Part shown: positions 28,332 to 36,870 of the stretch, piece after piece
Position numbering within the stretch: the first letter of the stretch is position 1
How the letters are laid out: the number at the start of each line of letters is the position of its first letter
Source: JBCBJX01 sp964342855
Lineage (GTDB): Bacteria; Pseudomonadota; Alphaproteobacteria; Caulobacterales; Parvularculaceae
DNA: 44,912 nt
Direction: 5' to 3'
Assembly: GCA_964342855.1 (NCBI GenBank)
Contig: CAYFIB010000023.1
Coordinates: 1-44,912 of the forward strand
Program-made: the position numbers and the translations under genes
The notes under the pieces: generated by a model
Databases searched by the model: none
The model's input: the letters and a program-made list of their open reading frames with translations, nothing else
Told to the model about the DNA's origin: nothing

Positions 28332-29209
28332 CCCTTTCCGCCGCGGACGGAGCGACCCTCGCCGCCGCCGAAAACCTGTCGGCGCGCACGCCGGGGCTCA
28401 CGCTCGCGCCGCGATCGCCGCGGGACGGTCGCCTCGGTCCGCATCGGAGCGGACGAGCCGGCGCAGGCTACGAATTCTGGCAACACCGGCCTTACGCCGC
28501 AGGCGATGCGCCTGCATCCATCGACTGGCGCCGTTCCGCGCGCGCCGATAACGCTCTGCTCGTGCGTGAACGCGAAAACGAAACGGCTGCGAGCCTTGCG
28601 GTCTGGATCGACGGGTCCGCCTCCATGGACTGGTCCGCTGGCGGACGACCAAAGAAGTCCGAACGCGCCGCGGTGCTTTCTCTAGCGCTGGCGGATGCGT
28701 TCTCACGCGGCGGCGAACCGGTTCAGATCATCGATGGTCCGTCTGGCGCGCGCGTCGGGCGCGGCGCGGCGGCCGCGCTGCTTGCGGATTTGAAGACCGC
28801 GCCCTCTGCTGCGCCGCCGCAACGGGCGCCGTCGCGCGCCGCCGCCCTGCTTCTCATGAGCGACTTCCTTTTTGAAATTGACGCCCTCGCGCCGCTTTTG
28901 CGCGAGGCGGCGAGCCGCGGCATCGGCGGCGCGCTCTGCTGCGTGCGCGATCCGGCGGAGGAGACGTTCTCGCAAGGCGGACGATTGATTGTCGAGGACG
29001 CCGAAGGTGGCGCGGAAGCGCGCCTCGACGCGGCGGAGAGCATCGCAGACGCCTACGCAACCGCCGTTCGCGCGCACCGCGCCGAGTTGGATGACCTCTG
29101 TCGGAAGACCGGCTTTCAACTCATCGAGGCGCGTACGAACGATCCGGCGGAAACGGCGTTTCGCGGCCTTGTCGCCGCGCTCGCTAAACCGCCGCGCGGA
29201 GGCGCGTGA
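28328..29209 (+). CDS. DUF58 / VWA-like domain protein of the MoxR operon
   Basis: 293 residues. The DUF58 signature is clear: GYEFWQHRPYAAGD, IDWRRSARADNALLVRERE (about residues 65-83). It runs into a VWA-type fold whose metal site DGSAS (D95, S97, S99) is intact. The start is set by the 4-base ATGA overlap with moxR; the frame is open far upstream inside moxR, but that part is an antisense-frame artefact of the GC-rich gene. No signal peptide or membrane span is present, so it is probably cytoplasmic and the direct partner of the MoxR ATPase. The family's function is unknown beyond this pairing. Confidence 0.92.
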   Translation: MTLSAADGATLAAAENLSARTPGLTLAPRSPRDGRLGPHRSGRAGAGYEFWQHRPYAAGDAPASIDWRRSARADNALLVRERENETAASLAVWIDGSASMDWSAGGRPKKSERAAVLSLALADAFSRGGEPVQIIDGPSGARVGRGAAAALLADLKTAPSAAPPQRAPSRAAALLLMSDFLFEIDALAPLLREAASRGIGGALCCVRDPAEETFSQGGRLIVEDAEGGAEARLDAAESIADAYATAVRAHRAELDDLCRKTGFQLIEARTNDPAETAFRGLVAALAKPPRGGA

Positions 29210-29212
29210 GCC

Positions 29213-31930
29213 ATGGGCGCTCTTTCCTTCGCCGCCCCGGCCGCTCTCTTCGGCCTGTTGTCGTTGCCGCTGATCTGGTGGCTCGTACGCCAGAATCCGC
29301 CGACGCCGCGACGCATCGCGCACCCGGGCGTTTTCTTCCTGCGCAAGCTGAGCGACAGCGAGCGCACGCCCGCGCGCACGCCGATCTGGACCCTGATCCT
29401 CCGTTCCCTGCTCATCGCCGCTCTGTGTCTGGGTCTCGCCGGACCCGTTTACGACCCCGCGCCAAAAACCGGATCTTCGCGACCGCTCCTGATCGTGATC
29501 GAAAACTCGTGGCCGAACGCCGTCGACTGGGGGCGCCTCGCCGCCCGCGCCCGCACCGCCCTTGATCGCGCGGCGACCGCCGACCGCGCCGCTTACGTTC
29601 TGGTCGGCGCGCCGACCAACGGCGACGCGCCGAGCCTCGTCGCTGTCTCTCCCGCATCGGATGATCCGTTGCGCGGCCTTGCGACCGTCGCGTGGCGTAC
29701 GGATCGCGCCGCTCTAGTCGATGCGCTCGACGCGGCGCCGGACGCGTTCGATACGCTGTGGATTTCTGATGGCCTCGCCGCCGAGGGCGACGACCAGTTG
29801 TCGCGCGCGCTGACCGCGCGCGGCGATGTCGATCTTCTGACGGCGACCACGTCGCTCGCCCTCTCTGCCGCCGAACCGGTCGCGGGCGGGTTACGGGTCG
29901 TTGCCCGTCGGTCAGAGGGGAATGATGCGCGAACCCTCAGCCTCTCCGCATACGCCGCCGACGGCCGCCTGCTGGGCGGCGTCGATCTCGGTTTCGCAGT
30001 GAGTGAGACCGAGACGGAGACCGTCCTTTCCCTGCCGCCCGCCTTGCGCGCCGAGGCGCGAACGGTCCGCGTGGACGGCGTCGCCAGCGCCGGCGCGACA
30101 CGGCTGATCGACGCGCGCACGCGCCGCCCGCGCATCGGTCTCGCCACCCTCGCCCCGCGCGGCGCCCGCGAACTGCTACAGGGATACTACTACGCTGATC
30201 GCGCTCTGGAGCCGCATGCGGATCTTTCCCGCGGCGGGCTCGCCGATCTCGCCGCCCAACCCATCGACGCCATCGTTCTCGATGATCGCGGCGCGCTGCG
30301 GACGAACGAACGCGACGCGCTTCAGGCCTTCGTCTCCGGCGGCGGCGTTCTCATCCGTTTCGCCGGTCCCCGGATGGCGCGCGCCGCACGCGAACGAACG
30401 CTTGAACTCATCCCCGCCCCCTTGCGGGGCGACGAGCGCGCGCTGGACGGCGCGCTCTCTTGGGAGGAACCACAGGCGGTCTCCGACTTTCCGGCGAGTT
30501 CGCCGTTCGCCGGTCTCGCGCCGCCGCGGGAGGCGTCCGTGAAGCGACAGGTGCTCGCGGCGCCCGGCGCGCTCGTCGGCGACGGCGGCGCGGAGGTCTG
30601 GGCGATGCTTGAGGACGGAACGCCGCTTGTGACGGCGCGTCGCGAGGGCCGCGGCTATCTCGTTCTCTTTCACATGACGCTGGATCCGAGTTGGTCGGAC
30701 ATCCCGCTTTCCGCATCGCTCGCCGATATGCTCCGACGCGCCGCCCTTTCCGGCGCGGGCGCATCAGAGCCCGGCGAAACCAATTCAGTCGGGCGGCTGG
30801 CCGCTCTTTCCGTTCTCTCCGGCGACGGACGGCTTGGGCCGGCCGCGGCGGCCGCGGCTGTTGATTTCTCCGCGAACGAACCGGCGGGCCCTGACCGTCG
30901 ACCCGGCCTTTATGGCGACCCGGCCGCCCCTGCGGCGATCAATGCGATAACGGAAAGCGATGTTCTGACACCTCTTGCGACGCCTGCGGGCGTCCGCCGA
31001 CTGGACGCCGCCGCCGACCGGCGCTTCGACGCCGGGCCGCTGCTGCTGGCTCTCGCGGGCGTTCTCCTCGTCATTGACGCCCTAGGCGCACTGGCGCTTT
31101 CTGGTCTTTCTCTGCGGTTTCCGCGACGCGCCGCGGCGGCGCTGGTTGTGGGCTCTCTTGCAAGCGTCAGCGTCGCGCCGCAGCCGACATCCGCGCAGGA
31201 ACCATTGTCGCCGCGTGCGATGGAAGCGGCGTTGACGACGCGCCTCGCTTATGTGCGCACGGGCGACGGCGCCATCGACGAAACGAGCCGCCTCGGCCTG
31301 CTCGCCATCAGCCGGGAGCTCGCGCGGCGCACCTCGGTGACGCCCGGCGAGCCGACCGCCGTCGATCCGGACCGGGACGATCTTTCGGTCTACCCTTTCC
31401 TCTACTGGCCCATCGCCGCCACGGCGCCGCCGATCACTGATGCGGCCATCGCCGCGCTCGAAACCTTCACCACCACCGGCGGCCTCGTCGTCTTCGACAC
31501 CCGCGACGCGGCGGACGCGGCGGCGGGCCTGCAGACGCCGGAGAGTCGACGCCTCGCTGAAATCTTCCGCCGCCTCGGCGCGCCGCCGGTGATCGAGCCG
31601 CCTGCGGACCATGTGCTCTTCCGCTCGTTCTTTCTGTTGAGCGATCTCACGGGGCGCTACGCCTCCGGTCCCGTCCTCATCGCCGCCGACGCCGAGGGCG
31701 CGGCGGACGGCGTGACGGGCTTTATCATCGGCGGACGCGATTGGGCGTCGGCATGGGCGGCGGACGATTTCGGGCGACCGCTGCGGCCGCTTGAGCCGGG
31801 TTTCCCGCGCCAACGCGAATTCGCGCTGCGCACCGGCGTCAACATGGCCATGGTCTCGCTCAGCGGGAACTACAAATCCGACCAACTGCATATTCCGGAA
31901 CTCCTGCGGCGTCTGGAGCGACGGCGATGA
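29213..31930 (+). CDS. BatA-like membrane protein with C-terminal DUF4159
   Basis: 905 residues. Two N-terminal membrane segments (about residues 5-27 and 63-83) bracket the BatA-type segment with AHPGVFFLRKL. A VWA-like fold follows in which the usual DxSxS metal site is replaced by IENSWP (near residue 96). A GATase-like region lies in the middle (GLATLAPRGARELLQGYYYA, AIVLDDRGAL). Two more hydrophobic stretches near residues 600-655 precede the C-terminal DUF4159 domain (about residues 675-895; LAYVRTGDGAIDETSRLGL, PFLYWPI, GGLVVFDTRDA). The ATG follows GGAGG from inside the preceding gene. It is an inner-membrane component of the MoxR operon, probably the envelope-facing element. Its biochemical role is unknown. 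Confidence 0.92.
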   Translation: MGALSFAAPAALFGLLSLPLIWWLVRQNPPTPRRIAHPGVFFLRKLSDSERTPARTPIWTLILRSLLIAALCLGLAGPVYDPAPKTGSSRPLLIVIENSWPNAVDWGRLAARARTALDRAATADRAAYVLVGAPTNGDAPSLVAVSPASDDPLRGLATVAWRTDRAALVDALDAAPDAFDTLWISDGLAAEGDDQLSRALTARGDVDLLTATTSLALSAAEPVAGGLRVVARRSEGNDARTLSLSAYAADGRLLGGVDLGFAVSETETETVLSLPPALRAEARTVRVDGVASAGATRLIDARTRRPRIGLATLAPRGARELLQGYYYADRALEPHADLSRGGLADLAAQPIDAIVLDDRGALRTNERDALQAFVSGGGVLIRFAGPRMARAARERTLELIPAPLRGDERALDGALSWEEPQAVSDFPASSPFAGLAPPREASVKRQVLAAPGALVGDGGAEVWAMLEDGTPLVTARREGRGYLVLFHMTLDPSWSDIPLSASLADMLRRAALSGAGASEPGETNSVGRLAALSVLSGDGRLGPAAAAAAVDFSANEPAGPDRRPGLYGDPAAPAAINAITESDVLTPLATPAGVRRLDAAADRRFDAGPLLLALAGVLLVIDALGALALSGLSLRFPRRAAAALVVGSLASVSVAPQPTSAQEPLSPRAMEAALTTRLAYVRTGDGAIDETSRLGLLAISRELARRTSVTPGEPTAVDPDRDDLSVYPFLYWPIAATAPPITDAAIAALETFTTTGGLVVFDTRDAADAAAGLQTPESRRLAEIFRRLGAPPVIEPPADHVLFRSFFLLSDLTGRYASGPVLIAADAEGAADGVTGFIIGGRDWASAWAADDFGRPLRPLEPGFPRQREFALRTGVNMAMVSLSGNYKSDQLHIPELLRRLERRR

Positions 31931-33990
31931 CCGAGACGCTCGCCTTCGCGCCGGTTCTTCCGTGGTCGGCGCTCGCTCTGCTCGCCGCGTTGGTGCTCGG
32001 CGCGTGCATCGTGCTGGCGATCCGCCGTCGACGCGGCGCGATCGTCCGCGCGCTCGCAGGCTTCATCGTTCTTGCGGCGCTGACGGGCCCGCGTCTCGTT
32101 TCCGGCGAACGAGAAGTATTACCAGACATCGCCGTTCTCATCACGGATGAATCAGGCAGCCAGCAGCTTGGCGAACGCGCTGACCGAACCCGCGCCGTAG
32201 CAGATGATCTAGAGCGCCGCCTCCGCGCCTCGGAGAACGTCGAGCTTCGCCGTCTCGCGACCGATGGCGGCGGCGACAGCCGGCTGCTGGCCGCCGCGGA
32301 AACAGCGCTTGCGGACGTTCCGCGCGCCCGACGCGCCGCCGTGTTCTTCGTCACCGATGGTCGCGCGCTCGATATTGAAGAAGACGCGAGCCCCGAAGCG
32401 CTCGCCGGCCCCGCCGAACGGATCGGCGCGCCGGTGCATGTCTTCGACACGCAGAGCGATGAGCCCGACCGACGCATCGCGATCAAGGGCGCGCCGCGCT
32501 ATGGCGTCGTCGGCGACAGCATTCCGCTCGTCTTCTCCGTCGAAGTCACCGGCGAACCGGCGGCGCCCGTCGCGGTCGAAGCGCGGATCGACGGCGAGAG
32601 CGTCGGGCGCGGCCTCTTCGTCCCGGGCGAAGAAGCGCGCTTCGAGGTGCCGGTCCGGCGCGCCGGTCCCCTCGTCATCGAACTCGCCGTCGAAGAAGGC
32701 GAGGAGGAACTCACCCTGCGCAACAACGCCGTCGTCATCGAATCCCGCGGCGTGCGCGACCGCCTCCGCGTGCTGCTCATTTCCGGCGAACCGCATCCGG
32801 GTCAGCGTTCGTGGCGCAATCTTCTGAAATCGGATCCGTCCGTCGATCTCGTCAATTTCACCATCCTGCGCCCCCTCGAGAAAATCGACGGGACGCCGCA
32901 GGATGAGCTCGCCCTCATCGAATTCCCGACGCGCGAGCTGTTCATCGAGAAGCTGCAGGAATTCGATCTCATCGTCTTCGATCGGTACACATACCGGAAC
33001 GTCCTCCTCTCGATCTATTTCGACAACATCGCCCGTTACGTTGAGGCGGGCGGCGCGCTCCTCATCGCGTCCGGGCCTGAATTCGCCGGGCGCGCGAGCC
33101 TCGCCGGGCGGCGCAATCTCGCCTTCGTCCTGCCCGCCGCCCCGTCGGGCGACGTCATCGAGACGCCTTACCGTCCCGAACGCACGGACGTCGGACGGCG
33201 TCACCCGATCACAGCGGCCCTGCCGCCGGAAGAGAGCTGGGGGCGGTGGGCGCGCGCCATCGGCGTCTCCAGCGTCGGGGGCGAAACGCTGCTCGACGGC
33301 CCGAACGGCGCGCCGATCCTCGTCGTCGACCGTGTGGGTCAGGGCCGTGTGGCGCTCCTTCTCTCCGACCACGTCTGGCTCTGGGCGCGCGGCTTCGATG
33401 GCGGCGGGCCCTATACGGAGTTCATGCGCCGCATGGCCCACTGGCTCATGGGCGAACCGGACCTCGAGGAGGAAGCCCTGCGCGCGCGGGTCGAGGGCGA
33501 CGCCCTCCTTCTGGAGCGCCGCACATTGTCCGACGCGCCGCCGACGGCGGAGATAACTCTGCCGGACGACGAAACCGTTGAAGCAACGTTCACGGAGGTC
33601 GAACCCGGCCTCTATCGCGCGCGAACGCCCGCGGCGGAGAACGGCGTCTATCGCGCCCGATCCGGCGAGCTCTACGCCGTCGCCGCCAAAGGCGCAGCGG
33701 AAGCGGCGGAGTTCGCCGCGCCGGTCGGAGAGAACCTGCTCGCACGCCTCGCCGAAGCGAGCGGCGGCGGCGTTTATTCGTATGACGCGACGCCCGCCAT
33801 CCGACGCGTAAGCGACCGAGGCGCGTTCGCGGGCGGCGACTGGGCAGGTGTCATCAGGCGCGGCGCGGAAGAGATCGGCCCCGTCGTCGAGCGGCCGCTT
33901 CTTCCCGCCCCATTGGTCGTCGCCATCGTCCTTTCAGCGCTCGCTCTCTCCTGGGCGGTCGAAGGCGGGCGCCTCTTTCGTCGGCGTTAA
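31927..33990 (+). CDS. Membrane protein with VWA-like and GATase-like domains, MoxR operon
   Basis: 687 residues. Two membrane segments open the protein (PWSALALLAALVLGACIVLAI and RALAGFIVLAALTGPRLV). A VWA-like domain follows with an intact metal site DESGS (near residue 75) and FFVTDGRALDIEED. A beta-sandwich-like section and a class I glutamine-amidotransferase-like domain come next (about residues 285-500; LRVLLISGEPHPGQRSWRN, GGALLIASGPEFAG); no amidotransferase Cys-His pair is apparent. A single C-terminal membrane span (PLVVAIVLSALALSWAV) ends it. It overlaps the preceding gene by ATGA. The operon appears to end here, 82 bases before the next gene. Confidence 0.9.
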   Translation: MTETLAFAPVLPWSALALLAALVLGACIVLAIRRRRGAIVRALAGFIVLAALTGPRLVSGEREVLPDIAVLITDESGSQQLGERADRTRAVADDLERRLRASENVELRRLATDGGGDSRLLAAAETALADVPRARRAAVFFVTDGRALDIEEDASPEALAGPAERIGAPVHVFDTQSDEPDRRIAIKGAPRYGVVGDSIPLVFSVEVTGEPAAPVAVEARIDGESVGRGLFVPGEEARFEVPVRRAGPLVIELAVEEGEEELTLRNNAVVIESRGVRDRLRVLLISGEPHPGQRSWRNLLKSDPSVDLVNFTILRPLEKIDGTPQDELALIEFPTRELFIEKLQEFDLIVFDRYTYRNVLLSIYFDNIARYVEAGGALLIASGPEFAGRASLAGRRNLAFVLPAAPSGDVIETPYRPERTDVGRRHPITAALPPEESWGRWARAIGVSSVGGETLLDGPNGAPILVVDRVGQGRVALLLSDHVWLWARGFDGGGPYTEFMRRMAHWLMGEPDLEEEALRARVEGDALLLERRTLSDAPPTAEITLPDDETVEATFTEVEPGLYRARTPAAENGVYRARSGELYAVAAKGAAEAAEFAAPVGENLLARLAEASGGGVYSYDATPAIRRVSDRGAFAGGDWAGVIRRGAEEIGPVVERPLLPAPLVVAIVLSALALSWAVEGGRLFRRR

Positions 33991-34072
33991 CCATACAATT
34001 GCGCGGTCGCTTTAACGGCCTTCAAACTCGCGCGGGCGCAGTCTCTTCGAATTCAATGGAGGGATCCTGCGC

Positions 34073-34705
34073 ATGTCAGAGGCGCGCGAACTCATCACCA
34101 AGTCCCTGTTCGGCCGGCTCCGGAACCAGGATAACGAGCAGGTCGTCGACATCGCCGCGGGCGTGTCGCGCGCCCTGAAGCACACGTCTCCAAAGGCCGC
34201 TATGAAAGCGCCAGAGCCGCCCTCGCCGCGTCTGGGCGCGGCGCTGCGAACCATCGAGCGCGCCCTCTACGCCATCGACGAGATCCGTGAGACGCTGGAA
34301 GAAGCCTGCGAAATCACGCTGCAGGCGAGCGAACTGGAAGACGAAGTCGGCCGCGCCCTGCTCGCCGAGCGCTATGACGAGCTGCGTCTTTCCATCGACC
34401 CGGTCGTCGCTGCGGCGGGGGCCGCCGACGGCGATCTTGTCTCCGCGAACGCTCGCCCCGTCGATCTCGGTCTTGCAGGCGCGGTCCGTTTCACCATCGG
34501 CGCGCACCGGCTCGATATCGGGTCGCGCGGGCTTGACCTGCCGCCGCCGCGTCAGGCGTTTGAAGAGATGGACGAAGTTCTGATGGTGCTCGACCGCCTC
34601 GACCGCGCTCTTCAGAAAGTTGACCGCGCCGCCGAGCAGTATTGCCGCGACGCCACCTTCCTGCACGCCCGCGCCGCCCTTGCGCCAGGCTCCGTTGTCG
34701 ATTGA
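34073..34705 (+). CDS. Unrecognised helical protein with a flagellin-like layout
   Basis: 210 residues; I do not recognise the family with confidence. The protein looks like two long helical segments around a shorter middle part. The first (RTIERALYAIDEIRETLEEACEITLQASE..RALLAERYDELRLSID) and the last (FEEMDEVLMVLDRLDRALQKV..ATFLHARAAL) resemble in pattern the N- and C-terminal helices of flagellins, with GAHRLDIGSRGLDL between them. There is no signal peptide or membrane span. It has a GGAGGG ribosome binding site 10 bases from the ATG and sits 82 bases after the MoxR operon, so it may be a separate unit. The flagellin comparison is a pattern impression only. Confidence 0.8.
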   Translation: MSEARELITKSLFGRLRNQDNEQVVDIAAGVSRALKHTSPKAAMKAPEPPSPRLGAALRTIERALYAIDEIRETLEEACEITLQASELEDEVGRALLAERYDELRLSIDPVVAAAGAADGDLVSANARPVDLGLAGAVRFTIGAHRLDIGSRGLDLPPPRQAFEEMDEVLMVLDRLDRALQKVDRAAEQYCRDATFLHARAALAPGSVVD

Positions 34706-34734
34706 CCTAACAACCACGAACCGGGGAGTTTTCC

Positions 34735-35001
34735 ATGATCCAACGCGCACGCCTTACCGCGGCCGCTTCCGCCGCCGTTCTCGCCATCGGCCTCTCAGGC
34801 TGCGTCGTCACGAAAGCGGCGACCACGACCATCGGCGTCGCCGGCAAAGCCGCATCGACCACCATCGGCGTCGCAGGCAAGACCGCCGGCGCGGCGATCG
34901 ACGTCGCGACGCCGGACGGCAATAAGGACGAGAAACGCAAGAAAAAGCGCTCCGACGATGACGAGATCGAAGCGGAAAACGAAGACGCCCCCTCACGTTG
35001 A
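34735..35001 (+). CDS. Small putative lipoprotein with a charged tail
   Basis: 88 residues. A signal sequence ends in a lipobox, GLSGC (Cys at about residue 22), so it should be lipid-anchored. Two repeats of TTIGVAGK (encoded by near-identical 21-bp repeats at 34828 and 34861) follow. The remaining tail is strongly charged (DEKRKKKRSDDDEIEAENED). A GGGGAG sequence precedes the ATG. Function unknown. It lies 29 bases behind the preceding gene and is followed by a small hairpin. Confidence 0.72.
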   Translation: MIQRARLTAAASAAVLAIGLSGCVVTKAATTTIGVAGKAASTTIGVAGKTAGAAIDVATPDGNKDEKRKKKRSDDDEIEAENEDAPSR

Positions 35002-35011
35002 CGTGAAGGGG
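34988..35011 (+). terminator. Hairpin at the end of the small lipoprotein gene
   Basis: CCCCTCACGT pairs with ACGTGAAGGGG with one bulged base around a 2-nt loop, overlapping the stop codon. The trailing sequence TTCGTCT is only weakly U-rich, so termination is possible but not sure. Confidence 0.4.
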
Positions 35012-35079
35012 TTCGTCTGAGACCGCCGACGCTGTAGTCTTCTCCGCAGGGGAAGACCTACAGCCAGGAAAGGCTCGCC

Positions 35080-35682
35080 ATGACCGTCTTCACATCCATC
35101 CGTTCTCTCGCCGCCGCACTCGCAGCCGGCGCGCTCGTCGCCTGCGCGACGCCGTCGATCTCGACGTTCGACAGCGCCGAAATCTCGGACGCCAGCGCTC
35201 TTTCATCCGTCCAAAGCGTTTATGTCGCCCCTGTGACGTTCGAGCTGGAGAAATTCGTCAGCTCCGTCGGACCGCGCACTGGCGCGGGCGGCCAGCGTCC
35301 GGTCAGCGCCAAGGACCTTGAAACGCTCGCGGCGGACCTCCGCGACGATATCCAGAAAGCCCTAGCGAAGTCTGGCCTGACCGTGGTCGACGAGCCGACG
35401 CCGGGCGCCGCAACGGTGTCGGCGGTGCTGACGAAAGTCGCCTCCAGCCGCCCGAGCTTCGCGGAGCTGTCGGATGAACCTTCGCTGAGCGCGCAATCGA
35501 TCTACGCCGGCGGCGGCGATGTCCGCATCACGATCACCTCCGGCGACGATACGCTCGCGGTTCTGACGGACAGCGAATCCTCGTCGCTCGGCGATGGCCA
35601 ACCGCGCGTCGGGATCTGGTCAGATCTGAAGTCGGAATTCCGCCGTTGGGCGAACGGCGTCGCCGCCGCGTTCAAAGGCTAA
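35080..35682 (+). CDS. Putative lipoprotein, DUF3313-like
   Basis: 200 residues. The N-terminus MTVFTSIRSLAAALAAGALV is followed by AC at a lipobox (LVAC, Cys at about residue 22). The rest (SVQSVYVAPVTFELE, LRDDIQKALAKSGLTVVDEP, ATVSAVLTKVASSRPSF) resembles DUF3313-type outer-membrane lipoproteins, an identification from memory only. A good AGGAAAGG lies 6-7 bases before the ATG. It ends in a 4-base overlap with the stop of queD on the other strand. The role is unknown. Confidence 0.72.
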   Translation: MTVFTSIRSLAAALAAGALVACATPSISTFDSAEISDASALSSVQSVYVAPVTFELEKFVSSVGPRTGAGGQRPVSAKDLETLAADLRDDIQKALAKSGLTVVDEPTPGAATVSAVLTKVASSRPSFAELSDEPSLSAQSIYAGGGDVRITITSGDDTLAVLTDSESSSLGDGQPRVGIWSDLKSEFRRWANGVAAAFKG

Positions 35683-36062
35683 GCCAGCTCGTAGGAGCAG
35701 CTCTCGCCGATCGAAGGTCTCGCCACGGTGACGTTTGCGAGGCCCGGAAACGTCGGCGCGAGCTTCTCGGCGATCCAGACGGCGATGCGCTCCAGCGTCG
35801 GCGTCTCAAGGCCCTCAATTTCATTGAGATATGCGTGATCGAGTTCCGCGCGCAGAGCGTCGAGCGCTTTGCGCACGGCGCCGAAATCGGCGACCCAGCC
35901 CGCCTCCGGGTCCGGATCGCCGGCGATGGCGACGCGCACGTGGAAGGAATGCCCGTGCAGGCGGGCATAGCGGGCGTCGCCGGAGCCGTCCGGACGCTCG
36001 CCGCCCAGTTTGTGGGCCGCGTCAAAGGTGAAATCCTGCGTGATGCGCATCGCGCCGGGCAT
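35679..36062 (-). CDS. queD: 6-carboxytetrahydropterin synthase-like protein
   Basis: 127 residues of the QueD/6-pyruvoyl-tetrahydropterin synthase family, which makes 6-carboxy-tetrahydropterin from dihydroneopterin triphosphate on the way to queuosine. Zinc-binding His residues are visible in FDAAHKL and RLHGHSFHV; LDHAYLN and ESCSYE match the His/Asp and Glu of the active site. The catalytic Cys that sits just before RLHGH in E. coli (KCGRLHGH) is Tyr here (ARYARLHGH). The start is the ATG at 36062; the ATG 12 bases further is the alternative. It lies 67 bases behind queC on the same strand. No queE is in the window. Confidence 0.86.
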   Translation of the reverse strand: MPGAMRITQDFTFDAAHKLGGERPDGSGDARYARLHGHSFHVRVAIAGDPDPEAGWVADFGAVRKALDALRAELDHAYLNEIEGLETPTLERIAVWIAEKLAPTFPGLANVTVARPSIGESCSYELA

Positions 36063-36129
36063 GAGATCGCTCTCGTAAGGTTCTGAAACCGGTATTGTTT
36101 TGCGGGTTTTCCGCAGCGCGAACCAAGCG

Positions 36130-36852
36130 TCAGGCGCCGCCGCGTCGCGCGAGGTAGCCTGACCAGCCCGCCGCGCGCAAGTCGCAGGCCGGGCAGGCGC
36201 CGCAGCCATAGCCCCAATCGTGGCGCGTCCCCCGCTCCCCGCGATAGCAGGTGTGGGTCTCCTCGCGGATGAGATCGACCAGCGCCGCGCCGCCAAGCTC
36301 GTGCGCCAGAGCCCACGTCGCCGCCTTGTTGATATGCATGAGCGGCGTCTCGAGCGTGAGGTCCGCGTCCATCCCAAGGCGGAGCGCCTGAGCCTGCGCA
36401 TTCAGAGCGTCTGATCGGCAATCGGGGTAGCCAGAGTAATCGGTCTCGCACATGCCGCCGACCAGAACGCCGCAATCGCGGCGATAGGCGAGCGCCCCAG
36501 CGAAGACGAGGAAGGCGAGATTGCGCCCCGGCACGAAGGTGGTCGGTAGACCGTCCGCGCCCATGGCGATTTCCGCCTCGCGCGTCAGCGCCGTCTCGGA
36601 AATCGCGCCGAGGGCGGAGAGATCGATCAGTTCATCGGGTCCGAGCTTCGCCGCCCAAACCGGAAAGCGCGCCTGCACCTGTTTTCGCACCTGCGCACGC
36701 GCGTCCAACTCCACGGCGTGCCGCTGACCATAGGAGAAACCGACCGTCTCAACCGCCGCATAGCGCTCCAGCGCCCATGCAAGGCAGACGGCGCTATCCT
36801 GTCCTCCGGAAAACAGGACCAGCGCCCGGTCGCTCGACAGCTGACGGCTCAC
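36130..36852 (-). CDS. queC: 7-cyano-7-deazaguanine synthase
   Basis: 240 residues from the chosen start. The ATP pyrophosphatase loop is VLFSGGQDSAVCLAWAL at the N-terminus. The zinc site is formed by HTCYRGERG and GCGACPACD. The protein converts 7-carboxy-7-deazaguanine to preQ0 in queuosine synthesis. A GTG at 36850-36852 (VSRQLSSDRALVLFSG) is preferred because it begins just before the conserved loop and follows AGGAATAGGGG; an upstream ATG in frame would extend into cutA. It is followed by queD, so the pair forms a pathway operon. Confidence 0.93.
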   Translation of the reverse strand: MSRQLSSDRALVLFSGGQDSAVCLAWALERYAAVETVGFSYGQRHAVELDARAQVRKQVQARFPVWAAKLGPDELIDLSALGAISETALTREAEIAMGADGLPTTFVPGRNLAFLVFAGALAYRRDCGVLVGGMCETDYSGYPDCRSDALNAQAQALRLGMDADLTLETPLMHINKAATWALAHELGGAALVDLIREETHTCYRGERGTRHDWGYGCGACPACDLRAAGWSGYLARRGGA

Positions 36853-36870
36853 GCCCCTATTCCTGTGCGC

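Noticed and set aside
32209..33441. A 410-codon open frame antisense to the VWA/GATase-like gene
   Set aside because: Antisense shadow of a well-supported gene; repetitive Asp/Glu/Arg-rich sequence with no family resemblance.
36063..36129. A preQ1 riboswitch before queD
   Set aside because: The gap contains only a small hairpin (TGCGG/CCGCA) and lacks the preQ1 aptamer pattern.
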